From Ancylobacter tetraedralis (GTDB lineage Bacteria; Pseudomonadota; Alphaproteobacteria; Rhizobiales; Xanthobacteraceae), in the NCBI RefSeq assembly GCF_014195655.1, contig NZ_JACICD010000003.1, positions 124,001 through 188,000 on the forward strand: DNA of 64,000 nt, given 5' to 3'. Below, in pieces: positions 26,535 to 35,680 of the stretch (the stretch's first letter is position 1; every line of letters begins with the position of its first letter). Both the position numbers and the translations under genes were made by a program. The notes beneath the pieces were generated by a model, which worked only from the letters and a program-made list of their open reading frames with translations, did not search any database and was not told the origin of the DNA.

Positions 26535-28355
26535 ATGAGCCTCACTCTTCCCAAAGCCGCGCCGCCGCCACGCGCCTTTCTCGGCGTCACGAACTCGGCC
26601 ACCGGCCGTTTCTGGCGCGAGCGCCTCGATCTACGCGGCGCGCAGACCACGCTCGCCATCGTCCAGCGCCACGGCGTGCCGGAAATCCTCGCGCGTGTGC
26701 TGGCGGCGCGGGGCGTCGGCATCGACGAGGTGGCGGGCTGGCTCGACCCGACCGTGCGCGACCTGCTGCCCGATCCGGACACGCTGACCGACATGGGTGC
26801 CGCGGTGGCGCGCCTCGCCGACGCGGTGGTGTCCGGCGAACCGGTCGCCGTGTTCGGCGATTATGATGTGGATGGCGCGACCTCGACCGCGCTGCTGGTG
26901 GAAGTGCTGCGCGCCGGCGGGCTCGACCCAGCCTTCTATATCCCGGACCGTATCTTCGAAGGCTACGGCCCCAATATCCCGGCTATCGAGGGGCTGGCGG
27001 CACAGGGCGCCCGGCTGCTGGTGACGGTCGATTGCGGCACGATGAGCTTCGCGCCCTTCGCCCGCGCCCGCGAACTGGGCCTCGACGTGCTGGTCATCGA
27101 TCATCACCAGGCCGGTGAGGAACTTCCCGCGGTCGCGGCGCTGGTGAATCCGAACCGCGTGGACGATCTCTCCGGCCTCGGGCACCTGTGCGCCGTGGGG
27201 CTGGTCTTCGTGGTGGCGGTGGGGCTGGTGCGGGAGCTTGGCCGGCGCGGCTGGTGGAACGAGGCGCGGCCCAAGCCCGATCTGCTGGCCTCGCTGGATC
27301 TGGTCGCCCTCGGCACGGTGGCGGATGTGGTGCCGCTCATAGGCCTCAACCGGGCCTTCGTCACCAAGGGGCTCATCGTGCTGCGCCAGCGCCAGCGCCC
27401 GGGCCTCACCGCGCTGATGGACGCGGCGCGGCTGTCCGGTCCGCCCAAGGCGTGGCATCTGGGCTTCCTGCTGGGCCCACGCATCAACGCGGGCGGACGC
27501 ATCGGCAATGCCGCGCTCGGCACGCGCCTGCTGCTCACGCGCGATGCCATCGAGGCCGGGGGCATCGCCGCCGAGCTGGACCGGCTGAACACCGAGCGCC
27601 AGCAGGTGGAACGCGCCATCGTCGCGCAGGCGGAGGCCGAGGCGGAAGCCGCCCTCGGCCACGCCGGGGCGGGGGCGGTCATCCTCTCCTCCGGGCAAGG
27701 CTGGCACCCCGGCGTGGTCGGCCTCGTCGCGGCGCGGCTGAAGGAGAAGTTCGGCCGGCCGGCCTTCGCCATCGCCTTTACCGGGGAGACCGGCTCCGGC
27801 TCCGCCCGCTCCATTCCCGGCGTCGATGTCGGCAAGGCGGTGCGTGGCGCGGTGGATCGCGGGCTGCTGGTCAAGGGTGGTGGCCACGCCATGGCGGCCG
27901 GCCTCACCATCGCCCGCGACCGCCTCGGCGAGTTGCGCGCCTATCTCGAGGAGGTGCTGGCGCAGACCGTGGAGGAGGTGCGCGCGGTGGACGAGACGAT
28001 GATCGACGCCGCCCTCTCCGCCGCCGGCGCGACGCCGGAACTCGTCGAGATGGTGGAGCGCGCCGGGCCGTTCGGTGCCGGAAATCCGCAGCCGGTCTTC
28101 GCCTTTCCCGCCCACCGCATCGTCTATGCCGAGGCCGGAAGCGCCGATCAGGTGCGGGTGCGGCTGCGTGGCAGCGATGGCACCGTGCTTCCGGCCGTCG
28201 CCTTCCGCGCCGCCAATACCGAACTCGGTCGGGCGCTTATGGAGGCGCGCGGCCAGCAGGTGCACGTGGCGGGCATGCTGGACCTCGATTCCTGGCAGGG
28301 CCGCACTCAGGTGAACCTGCGCATCAGCGATGTCGCGCGGATGGAAAATCGTTGA
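26535..28355 (+). CDS. recJ: Single-stranded-DNA exonuclease RecJ
   Basis: 606 residues from the ATG at 26535. RecJ is the 5'-to-3' single-strand exonuclease of recombination and mismatch repair. The DHH-family metal motifs are in place: VFGDYDVDGATSTALL, VTVDCGT, VIDHHQAGEELP, and the DHHA1 signature KGGGHAMAAGLT. A C-terminal OB-like part follows (PFGAGNPQPVFAFP onward to NLRISDVAR). The ribosome site is weak. In many relatives it directly follows glpX. Confidence 0.95.
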   Translation: MSLTLPKAAPPPRAFLGVTNSATGRFWRERLDLRGAQTTLAIVQRHGVPEILARVLAARGVGIDEVAGWLDPTVRDLLPDPDTLTDMGAAVARLADAVVSGEPVAVFGDYDVDGATSTALLVEVLRAGGLDPAFYIPDRIFEGYGPNIPAIEGLAAQGARLLVTVDCGTMSFAPFARARELGLDVLVIDHHQAGEELPAVAALVNPNRVDDLSGLGHLCAVGLVFVVAVGLVRELGRRGWWNEARPKPDLLASLDLVALGTVADVVPLIGLNRAFVTKGLIVLRQRQRPGLTALMDAARLSGPPKAWHLGFLLGPRINAGGRIGNAALGTRLLLTRDAIEAGGIAAELDRLNTERQQVERAIVAQAEAEAEAALGHAGAGAVILSSGQGWHPGVVGLVAARLKEKFGRPAFAIAFTGETGSGSARSIPGVDVGKAVRGAVDRGLLVKGGGHAMAAGLTIARDRLGELRAYLEEVLAQTVEEVRAVDETMIDAALSAAGATPELVEMVERAGPFGAGNPQPVFAFPAHRIVYAEAGSADQVRVRLRGSDGTVLPAVAFRAANTELGRALMEARGQQVHVAGMLDLDSWQGRTQVNLRISDVARMENR

Positions 28356-28439
28356 ACATCAAAGGTATGGACGCTCATGCGGAATCGGTTTCCCAATCCG
28401 CACTGACCGTCATGCCATGCTGAATCGGATCCTCGGCCC

Positions 28440-29753
28440 GTGAGTGCAACGCCCCGCCACGATTCAAAGAAACCCCACGCGGCCATCCTCGGTGCCGGGC
28501 CTGCCGGCCTTATCGCCGCCGAGACGCTGGCGCAGGCCGGCTGTCGCGTCACCGTGTACGAGCGCATGGCCTCGCCGGCGCGCAAGTTCCTCATCGCCGG
28601 GCGCGGCGGCCTCAACCTCACCCATTCCGAGCCGCGTGAGCGGTTCCTGCCCCGCTACGGCACCAGCGCCGAATGGCTCGCCCCGCTCATCGACGCTTTC
28701 CCGCCCGGCCGCCTGCGGCACTGGGCCGAGGGGCTGGGCGAGGCGACCTTTGTCGGCTCCAGCGGACGGGTGTTCCCGACCCGCTTCAAGGCTTCGCCGC
28801 TGCTGCGGGCCTGGCTTGGCAGGCTGGATGCGCTCGGCGTGCGGCTGGCCGCCCGGCATTGCTGGCTCGGCTGGGGCGAGGGCGGCGCGCTACGCTTCGA
28901 GACGCTGGAGGGCGAGGTCGCGATCTCGCCAGACATCACCCTCCTCGCGCTCGGCGGCGCCAGCTGGCCGCGCCTCGGCAGCGATGGCGGCTGGTTCGGG
29001 ATGCTGGCCGCGAAGGGCATCCGCGTCGCTCCGCTGCGCCCCGCCAATAGCGGCGCACGGATCACATGGTCGGAAGGCTTCCGTTCCCGCTTCGCCGGGC
29101 AGCCGCTCAAGCGCATCGCTCTCACGGTGCAGGGCGTGCGGGTGCGCGGCGAGGCGATGGTCGATCCCGGCGGGCTGGAGGGCGGCGCGGTCTATGCGCT
29201 GTCCGCCAGGCTGCGCGAGGCGGTGGAGTGGGAGGGGCGGGCGGGCCTGCTGGTCGATCTCCGGCCGGATCTCTCGGTGGAGGCGCTGGCAGAGCGGCTC
29301 GGCAAGAGCCGCAAAGGCGAATCGACGGCCAACCGCCTGCGCAAGGCCGCCGGTCTCTCCCCGGTTGCCGCCGGCCTGCTGCGGGAAGCGGCGGGCCCGC
29401 TGCCGGTGGAGGCGGCGCCGCTCGCCGCGCTCATCAAGGCGGCGCCGCTGGAGGTGAACGCCATGGCGCCGCTGGAGCGGGCGATTTCCTCCGCCGGCGG
29501 CGTGATGCGCGGCGCTCTCGATGCGCGGCTGATGCTGCGGGCCGGCCCGGACGTGCCGCCGAACACCTTTGTCGCCGGTGAAATGCTGGATTGGGAAGCC
29601 CCGACGGGAGGCTATCTGCTGCAGGCCTGCTTTGCCACCGGCCATGCCGCGGCATGCGGCGGGCTCGCTCATCTCGGCCTTCCCGAACCGGCGGCCTGGC
29701 AAGGTCCATGGTCGGCGAGCACCGGGGAGGAGATGGCGCGGGACGACGGCTGA
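28440..29753 (+). CDS. HI0933/BaiN-like NAD(P)/FAD-dependent oxidoreductase
   Basis: 437 residues from a GTG at 28440, 84 bases after recJ. The Rossmann FAD motif is AILGAGPAGLIAAETLAQAGCRVTVYER, followed by ARKFLIAGRGGLNLTHSEP, diagnostic of the HI0933 (BaiN-like) flavoprotein family. The C-terminal FAD contact is PPNTFVAGEMLDWEAPTGGYLLQACFATGHAAA. The family's substrates are mostly unknown. It belongs to the cytosolic TIGR03862 type, to my recognition. It may be co-transcribed with recJ. Confidence 0.88.
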   Translation: MSATPRHDSKKPHAAILGAGPAGLIAAETLAQAGCRVTVYERMASPARKFLIAGRGGLNLTHSEPRERFLPRYGTSAEWLAPLIDAFPPGRLRHWAEGLGEATFVGSSGRVFPTRFKASPLLRAWLGRLDALGVRLAARHCWLGWGEGGALRFETLEGEVAISPDITLLALGGASWPRLGSDGGWFGMLAAKGIRVAPLRPANSGARITWSEGFRSRFAGQPLKRIALTVQGVRVRGEAMVDPGGLEGGAVYALSARLREAVEWEGRAGLLVDLRPDLSVEALAERLGKSRKGESTANRLRKAAGLSPVAAGLLREAAGPLPVEAAPLAALIKAAPLEVNAMAPLERAISSAGGVMRGALDARLMLRAGPDVPPNTFVAGEMLDWEAPTGGYLLQACFATGHAAACGGLAHLGLPEPAAWQGPWSASTGEEMARDDG

Positions 29754-30056
29754 GGGAGCGCGTGCCGTCGTCCCGCGCGTCTCGCGAGACCTGCCGGGAA
29801 GTCGGCCTCGCGAAGCGTGTGCCGGCGACTGCGATGGCTGGGAATCTGTTCTTCGCGTTCATCGTCGGCGTTGGGCGACTGAATACGCTCGTTCTCCGAC
29901 GAGGACAATGACTATCTTCCGTTATTATTATAGTTCCAAACTACAGTGACGTTTTTATACTTGCTATTTCCCTCCATTCGAGAGCGGCTTGCGCCGTGCC
30001 GGCGGCGGGCGTACCTCCTTGGGCGCGGGACGGCTGGGCGATCCGCGAGGTGAGCG
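29754..30056. other. Intergenic region with an AT-rich block
   Basis: The first 150 bases have normal GC; bases 29905-29985 are AT-rich (TTCCGTTATTATTATAGTTCC, then GTTTTTATACTTGC). This is probably the promoter of the small gene at 30057. No gene or clear repeat is seen. Confidence 0.45.
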
Positions 30057-30344
30057 ATGGCACGATTGTTCTTCCGCCGGGGAGCGGCCACGGAGGCCGC
30101 GCCCGATGCCGCGCGCGAACTGGCCGACAAGGCGAGGGCGCTGCTCGGCGTGGGCGAGGAAACCACGGTTTCCATCACCGAGATCGCCTGCGGCGACCCC
30201 GCTTGCGGCGGCGCCGAGACGGTGGTGCTGGTGATGCGTCCGGGCCGGCGCACCGAGGCGGCCAAGCTCTACCGACCGCTGGCGACCGTCTCCGACGAGG
30301 AACTGCGCGAGGCCCTGCAGCCGCTGCTTGACGCTGGGGCATGA
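30057..30344 (+). CDS. Small conserved-looking protein with CGDPACGG motif
   Basis: 95 residues from the ATG at 30057 with GAGGTGA six bases upstream. The core TEIACGDPACGGAETVVLVMRPGRRTEAAKLYRPLATVSDEELREAL has two Cys residues five apart in a Gly/Pro turn, then strands and a final helix. I have an impression that similar small alphaproteobacterial proteins exist, sometimes loosely labelled nitrate reductase, but no function is established. It might bind a metal or thiol. It precedes the imelysin operon but has a separate gap and promoter-like region after it. Confidence 0.65.
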   Translation: MARLFFRRGAATEAAPDAARELADKARALLGVGEETTVSITEIACGDPACGGAETVVLVMRPGRRTEAAKLYRPLATVSDEELREALQPLLDAGA

Positions 30345-30363
30345 ATGTGTCGCGCAGGGAAAG

Positions 30364-30390
30364 TATTCGCGAATATCATTTCAATGAAAT
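30364..30390. promoter_or_regulatory. Overlapping AT-rich dyads upstream of the imelysin operon
   Basis: A perfect 12-bp palindrome TATTCGCGAATA (30364-30375) is followed by ATTTCA-A-TGAAAT (30378-30390). Nearby are AAATTCGCGATAT (about 30397-30409) and a TTCTAA half-site (about 30424). The spacing suits an operator for a dimeric repressor. As the operon looks iron-related, an iron regulator (Fur, Irr or RirA type) is a candidate, but none of their consensus sites is matched well. Confidence 0.4.
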
Positions 30391-30516
30391 TCACGAAATT
30401 CGCGATATCGCTACCGTAAAATCATTCTAATGTAGCCCTGAACACTTGCGACTGCTTGAGGCATGGGCGTAGAAGTCCCTTTCACGGATGCCGCGTAGGC
30501 GCTGGGAGGAGATATC

Positions 30517-31812
30517 ATGCGAGCCAGGTCGTTGTTTGCCACGCCGCTGCTGGCGGCCGTTGCGCTGGGAGCCCTTGTTGCCGCCGGTCCGGCACGGGCC
30601 GACACGGCCCCGCCGAAGGTGCACGACATCGTCGTCACCTATGCCAACATCGCCGAGGCGATCTATGGCGACAGCCTCGCCACCGCCAAGGATCTGCAGA
30701 AGGCCGTCGAGGCCTTCCTCGCCGAGCCGACCCAGGCCAATCTCGACAAGGCGCGGGTGGCCTGGAAGGCCGCGCGCGTACCCTACCAGCAGAGCGAGGG
30801 CTTTCGCTTCGGCAACAAGATCGTCGATGAGTGGGAAGGCAATGTGAATGCGTGGCCGCTCGACGAGGGGCTGATCGACTATGTGGACAAGAAGAGCTAC
30901 GGCGAGACCTCCGACGAGAACCCGCTCTACACCGCCAACGTGATCGCCAATACCAAGATCCGCGTCGGCAAGAAGACCATCGACGCCACGAAGATCACGC
31001 CCAAGCTGCTGCGCAGCCTGCAGGAGGCGGGCGGCGTCGAATCCAACGTCGCCATCGGCTACCACGCGATCGAATTCCTGCTCTGGGGGCAGGATCTCAA
31101 CGGCACCGGCCCGGGCGCGGGCAACCGGCCGGCTAGCGACTACGACCTGAAAAACTGCAGCAACGGCCATTGCGACCGCCGCGCCGCGTATCTCAAGGCC
31201 GCCACCGAACTACTGGTCGCCGATCTCGAAGAAATGTCCAAGGCGTGGGCCGCCAAGGGCAAGGCGCGGGCGGCCGTGCTGAAGCAGAAGGACAATGCCG
31301 CGCTCGGCACCATCCTCACCGGCCTCGGCTCGCTCTCCTATGGCGAACTGGCGGGCGAGCGGATGAAGCTCGGTCTCATCCTGCACGACCCCGAGGAGGA
31401 GCATGACTGCTTCTCCGACAACACCCACAACTCGCATTATTACGACGAACTCGGCATCGCCTCGATCTATCGCGGCAAATATACCCGCGTGGATGGCAGC
31501 GTGGTCGAGGGCCCTTCGGTCGACGCGCTCGCCACGGCCAAGGCGCCGAAGGCCGCCGAGGAAGCCAATGCCAAGATCGACGCCGCGCTCGCCGCGCTGA
31601 AGGCAATCAAGGACGAGGCCGACAGCGGCAAGGAGGCCTATGACCAGATGATCGGCGAGGGCAACACCGAGGGCAACGCGCTGGTGCAGAAGGGCGTCGA
31701 TTCGCTCGTCGCCCAGACCCGCGCCATCGAGGGCGTCGTCGCCGGCCTGAAGCTGAAGATCAAGGTCGAGGGTTCGGACAGCCTGGACGATCCGTCCAAG
31801 GTTTCGGAATAG
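30517..31812 (+). CDS. Imelysin-family periplasmic protein (IrpA-like)
   Basis: 431 residues from the ATG at 30517, which has a strong GGGAGGAG site. A signal peptide ends at ARA-DT. The imelysin GxHxxE motif is present as GYHAIEFLLWGQD, with the later family segments SYGELAGERMKLGLILHDPEEEHDCFSDNTHNSHYYD. Imelysin (PF09375) proteins are periplasmic or outer-membrane, iron-regulated, and thought to bind or process iron. It is the first gene of a tight five-gene operon through 36805 and is followed by a copper oxidase ten bases on. Confidence 0.9.
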   Translation: MRARSLFATPLLAAVALGALVAAGPARADTAPPKVHDIVVTYANIAEAIYGDSLATAKDLQKAVEAFLAEPTQANLDKARVAWKAARVPYQQSEGFRFGNKIVDEWEGNVNAWPLDEGLIDYVDKKSYGETSDENPLYTANVIANTKIRVGKKTIDATKITPKLLRSLQEAGGVESNVAIGYHAIEFLLWGQDLNGTGPGAGNRPASDYDLKNCSNGHCDRRAAYLKAATELLVADLEEMSKAWAAKGKARAAVLKQKDNAALGTILTGLGSLSYGELAGERMKLGLILHDPEEEHDCFSDNTHNSHYYDELGIASIYRGKYTRVDGSVVEGPSVDALATAKAPKAAEEANAKIDAALAALKAIKDEADSGKEAYDQMIGEGNTEGNALVQKGVDSLVAQTRAIEGVVAGLKLKIKVEGSDSLDDPSKVSE

Positions 31813-31822
31813 GGCGTCGATC

Positions 31823-33283
31823 GTGGCCGGTGGCGTGAGGCTCTCGCGCCGCGCCCTCTTGGCCGCGGGCGCGGCATGGGGTGTCGGGGCGGTGCTCGCC
31901 CCGGCGCGCACCGGTTTCGCCCGCGCGCCGGCCGCGTTCGAGCCCACCGCCCGCCTCACGCTGGCGGCAGGCGAGACCGATTTGCGATTGCTCGGCGCGG
32001 ACAAGCCCGCGTCGCGCATCTATGCCTATGACGGCCAGCCCTTCCGACAGCTGCGCTACCCGCGCGGCACGCGGCTGGAAGCGACCTATGTGAACGGGCT
32101 GAGCGAGGGCAGTTCGCTGCATTTTCACGGCATCCGCATGCCGAACGAATATGACGGCGTGCCCCCGCTGACCCAGCCGCTGGTGGAGCCGGGCGGGCGC
32201 TTCGTCCACCGCCTGCCGCTGGACGATCCCGGCACGTTCTTCTTCCATCCCCATTGCGACGAGACCGGCCAGGCCGGGCGCGGGCTGGTCGGCGTGCTCA
32301 TCGTCGAGGACCCGCGCGACCCCATTTTCGATGCGGAGGAGGTGCTCTGCCTCAAGGACTGGCGGCTTGGCGAGGATGGCGGCTACCTGCCGCTGACCGA
32401 GCCGGACGGGGCCTCCAAGGCCGGCACTTTCGGCGCCACCCGCACGGTGAACGGTTTGCCGCATCTCGACCTCACCGCGCCGGCGGGCGGGGATGTGCGG
32501 CTGCGCATCCTCAATGTCGATTCCACCCGCATCATGGATATCGGCGTGGAAGGGGGCGAGGCCTGGCTCATCGCGGTGGATGGCCACGCGCTGCCCCCCG
32601 TGGCGCTCGACAGTCTGCCGGACGGCATCTGGCGCATGGGGCCGGCGCAGCGCATCGACCTGCATCTGCGCATGCCGGCCAAGGGCGGGCCGGTGACGCT
32701 GGGCGATTATCGCGCGGCGGATGTGTACAGCTTCGCGACGATCACGCCGAAGGGCCGGCGCGCCGGCAAGCCGCGCAAGGCGCCGCTCGCGCTGCCCGCG
32801 CCGGAGCTGCCGATGCCGGATGTGGAGGCGGCGGAATTTCACTCCTTCACCCTGCAGCAGGCGACCGATGCCGCGGTGAAGGAACTCGGCCTGCCGCCCG
32901 ATGATCCGCTGGCCAAGGCGCTGGTGGCGAGCTTCTGCGTCGGCCGGGCGACCTACTGGTCGATCGGGCAGGTGTCCTGGGCGGCCGGCGACCGGCTCGG
33001 GCTGCCCCCGCCGCTGGTGGCGATGGCGGAAGGCCGCAGCTATCGCATCGAGATCAAGAACGAGACGCGTTTCCCCCATCCCATCCACCTGCACGGCCAT
33101 GCCTTCGCCGTGCTGCGCTCCAGCAAGGGCCGGTTGCCGCGTCATTTCGCCGACACGGTGCTGGTGCAACCCGGAGAGGCGGTGGAGATCGCCTTTGTCG
33201 CCGCGCCAGGAGACTGGGTGTTTCACTGCCACATACTGGAGCACATGGAGACCGGCATGATGGGCTGGTTCCGGATCCTGTGA
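31823..33283 (+). CDS. Tat-exported multicopper oxidase
   Basis: 486 residues from a GTG at 31823, ten bases after the imelysin stop. A twin-arginine signal (LSRRALLAAGAAWGVGAVLAPA) predicts folded export. All four copper motifs are present: HFHG, FFHPHCDE (the usual HxH), HPIHLHGHAF and HCHILEHMETGMM with the type 1 Cys. Such enzymes oxidise Fe(II), Cu(I) or phenols with oxygen. The position between two imelysin-operon genes favours a ferroxidase, by inference. Its stop overlaps the next start (TGATG). Confidence 0.92.
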   Translation: MAGGVRLSRRALLAAGAAWGVGAVLAPARTGFARAPAAFEPTARLTLAAGETDLRLLGADKPASRIYAYDGQPFRQLRYPRGTRLEATYVNGLSEGSSLHFHGIRMPNEYDGVPPLTQPLVEPGGRFVHRLPLDDPGTFFFHPHCDETGQAGRGLVGVLIVEDPRDPIFDAEEVLCLKDWRLGEDGGYLPLTEPDGASKAGTFGATRTVNGLPHLDLTAPAGGDVRLRILNVDSTRIMDIGVEGGEAWLIAVDGHALPPVALDSLPDGIWRMGPAQRIDLHLRMPAKGGPVTLGDYRAADVYSFATITPKGRRAGKPRKAPLALPAPELPMPDVEAAEFHSFTLQQATDAAVKELGLPPDDPLAKALVASFCVGRATYWSIGQVSWAAGDRLGLPPPLVAMAEGRSYRIEIKNETRFPHPIHLHGHAFAVLRSSKGRLPRHFADTVLVQPGEAVEIAFVAAPGDWVFHCHILEHMETGMMGWFRIL

Positions 33284-34533
33284 TGGCAGAGCCCCGCTTT
33301 CGCGCGTGCGCGCCGCGCCTTGTCCTGCGGACAGCCGCCTTCGCGATGGCGCTGCTGGCCGGCCTTGCCGCGATGCCGGTGCGGGCCGACGAGGCGGGCC
33401 TGGACGCCGCCATCGGCAAGGCGCTGTTCAAGCGCCCCTGGGTGCCGGCGCCCAGTTCCACCCGCGCCAATGACGGCCTCGGCCCGCTATTCGATGCACG
33501 TTCCTGCGCCGCCTGCCATCCCGGATCGGGGCGCGGGTCGAGCGCGCTCGACGCCACAGGGCGGCCGGAGGGGCTCGGCCTCGTGCTGTCGCTGTTCCGC
33601 GAGGATGGCAGCGGCGATCCGGTCTATGGCCACCGGCTGGAGACCATGACGCTGCCCGGCGTGCCGGCGGAGGGCGTCCTCGTGGCGGATGTGGAACAGG
33701 CCGGCCGGCGAGTGCCGCGCATCGTTGAGCCTGGTTATGGCCCGCTTGATCCCGCGACCCATGTCTCGCTGCGCCTCGCGCCGGACCTGCGCGGGCGGGG
33801 CGGGCTGGAACGGGTGGACGATGCCACCATCCTCGCGCTGGAAGACCCGCAGGACCGGGACCGCGATGGCGTGCGCGGCCATGCCCGGCGGCTGGATCAC
33901 CCGGAAGGCGGCTCCTCCATCGGCCGCTTCGGCTGGAAGGCGAGCCATGCCACGCTGGAGAGCCAGACCTCGGAGGCGTTTTCGCTCGACCTCGGCCTCT
34001 CCACCCCGCTGCGGCTGGAACCCTGGGGCGATTGCACGGCGGCACAGGCGGCCTGCCGCAACGCGCCGCATGGTCAGGACGCGGAAGGCGCGCCGGAAAT
34101 TCCCCATGCCATCGTAAGCCGCATTGTCACCTATCTGCGCGATGTCGAGGCCCCCAACCCGCCGCGCGATGCGCGCGGGGAGCGGCTGTTCGCGGCGACG
34201 GGCTGCGCCGCCTGCCATCGCCCCTCCCTGCCGACGCGCGACGGCGGGAGCGTGGCGCTGTTCACCGATGTGCTACTGCACGACATGGGCGCAGGGCTGG
34301 CGGATAGCGGCGGCGTGCCCGGCGCGGAGGCTGGCGAATGGCGCACCGCCCCGCTCGCCGGCCTGTCGCAGGCGCTGGCGCAGGGCGGCGGCCTGCTGCA
34401 CGATGGCCGCGCCGCCGATGTCACTGAGGCGGTGCGCTGGCATGACGGCGAGGCCGCGGGCGCCCGCGCGCGCTTCGATGCCCTCGACCCCGGCGCGAAA
34501 CGGGCGCTTATCGACTATGTCTCATCCCTCTAG
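33283..34533 (+). CDS. Di-haem cytochrome (DUF1111, thiol-oxidoreductase-like)
   Basis: 416 residues from the ATG at 33283, overlapping the previous stop by one base. A signal peptide ends near VRA-DE. Two CxxCH haem c sites are visible, SCAACH at residues 75-79 and GCAACH at 308-312, in the layout of the DUF1111 di-haem oxidoreductases related to MauG and CcpA peroxidases. The segment EGGSSIGRFGWKASHATLESQTSEAFSLDLGLSTP is family-like. It would act in the periplasm as an electron carrier or redox enzyme for the neighbouring metal proteins. Confidence 0.88.
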   Translation: MAEPRFRACAPRLVLRTAAFAMALLAGLAAMPVRADEAGLDAAIGKALFKRPWVPAPSSTRANDGLGPLFDARSCAACHPGSGRGSSALDATGRPEGLGLVLSLFREDGSGDPVYGHRLETMTLPGVPAEGVLVADVEQAGRRVPRIVEPGYGPLDPATHVSLRLAPDLRGRGGLERVDDATILALEDPQDRDRDGVRGHARRLDHPEGGSSIGRFGWKASHATLESQTSEAFSLDLGLSTPLRLEPWGDCTAAQAACRNAPHGQDAEGAPEIPHAIVSRIVTYLRDVEAPNPPRDARGERLFAATGCAACHRPSLPTRDGGSVALFTDVLLHDMGAGLADSGGVPGAEAGEWRTAPLAGLSQALAQGGGLLHDGRAADVTEAVRWHDGEAAGARARFDALDPGAKRALIDYVSSL

Positions 34534-34545
34534 CGAGGTTGCGGA

Positions 34546-35670
34546 ATGAACCGCTCTCCATTCGCGCTGGCGCTTGCGCTGGCAGGCCAGATCGGACAGG
34601 CGGCGCAGGGCGTGCCGGCCATTGCGGCGGCAACTGCGCTGATCTCCAACATCTTCGTCGGCCGCGCCTATGCCGCCGCGATCGTGGCGCCCGACGTGGT
34701 GGCGGATTGGCTGCTGCCGCGCTACGACACGCTCGCCGCCAGCACGGCCGCCCAGCGCACGGCGTGGGAGGGGTTCTGCAAGGCTCCCTCCATGGAGGGG
34801 GTAGCGGAGCTGAAGGCGCGCTTCGCCGCTGTGTCCGATGCCTGGACCTCGGTGGAGTTCATCACCTTCGGGCCGGTCATGCTGTCGCTGCGGGCGGATC
34901 GCTTCAACCTGTTCCCGGAGCGGCGCAACGCGGTCGGGCGCTCGGTGGCGGAGATCGTCGCCGATCCGACCGACGAGCGGCTGCAGCCGCAGCGCTTCTT
35001 CCGTCTCAGCGCGGCGGTGCAGGGCCTGCCGGCGCTGGAGCGCGTGCTCTATGACGAGGGCGCGGCGGCGGCGCTGGTGGCCGGGCCGGAGGCGGCGCGG
35101 CGCTGCCAGCTGGGCCTCGCCATCGCCGACAATCTCGCCGGGATCGCGCAGGACATCCGCACCGGCTGGGGCGACCGCGGTTCCGGCCTGCTCGGTCAGC
35201 TGGTCGCCGGCAAATCCGATCCGGTCTATTTCCCCGATCCCGACTCGCTGCTCAGCCGGCTGGTGACCGACCTCGCCGGCGCCTATCAGCGCGCGGTGGA
35301 CCAGCGCCTGCTCATCGTGCTGGGCAAGAGCCCGGAGGAGGCCAAGCCCCTGCTGGCCGACCGACGCCGCAGCGGCCTCGCGAAGGAAACCATCGTCGCC
35401 GAGATCGCCAGCGCCGGCGATCTCGCCGGGCTGCTCGCCAAGGGCCTCGGCACCGGCGACCAGGCCGTGCTCGCCCGCACCATGGCCGCGGCGCGCACCG
35501 CCGCGGACGCGCTGCCGGCCGATATCAGCGCGGCGGCGACGAGCGCGAAGGGGCGCAAGCAGCTGGAGGCCGCGGCGGCGGCGTTCAAGGCGGCGCAGGC
35601 CAGCGTCGCCACGGCGCTGGCGGCCGGGCTTGGCGTGCCGCTCGGCTTCAACGCGCTGGACGGCGACTGA
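34546..35670 (+). CDS. Second imelysin-family protein, lacking the motif His
   Basis: 374 residues from the ATG at 34546, 12 bases after the cytochrome gene. A signal peptide with a long hydrophobic part ends near GRAYA-AA. The fold-level pattern is imelysin-like (VSDAWTSVEFITFGPVMLSLRADRFNLFPERRNAVGRSV, FFRLSAAVQGLPALERVLYDEG). At the GxHxxE position it reads GLPALE, so His is replaced by Pro while Gly and Glu remain. Metal binding may therefore differ from the first imelysin. It is shorter, as is common for the second imelysin in such operons. Confidence 0.82.
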   Translation: MNRSPFALALALAGQIGQAAQGVPAIAAATALISNIFVGRAYAAAIVAPDVVADWLLPRYDTLAASTAAQRTAWEGFCKAPSMEGVAELKARFAAVSDAWTSVEFITFGPVMLSLRADRFNLFPERRNAVGRSVAEIVADPTDERLQPQRFFRLSAAVQGLPALERVLYDEGAAAALVAGPEAARRCQLGLAIADNLAGIAQDIRTGWGDRGSGLLGQLVAGKSDPVYFPDPDSLLSRLVTDLAGAYQRAVDQRLLIVLGKSPEEAKPLLADRRRSGLAKETIVAEIASAGDLAGLLAKGLGTGDQAVLARTMAAARTAADALPADISAAATSAKGRKQLEAAAAAFKAAQASVATALAAGLGVPLGFNALDGD

Positions 35671-35680
35671 GGAGGCGGGC

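Noticed and set aside
28379..28402. Imperfect dyad GCGGAATCGG / CCAATCCGC after recJ
   Set aside because: Arms pair only with gaps and no T-run follows, so I do not call a terminator.
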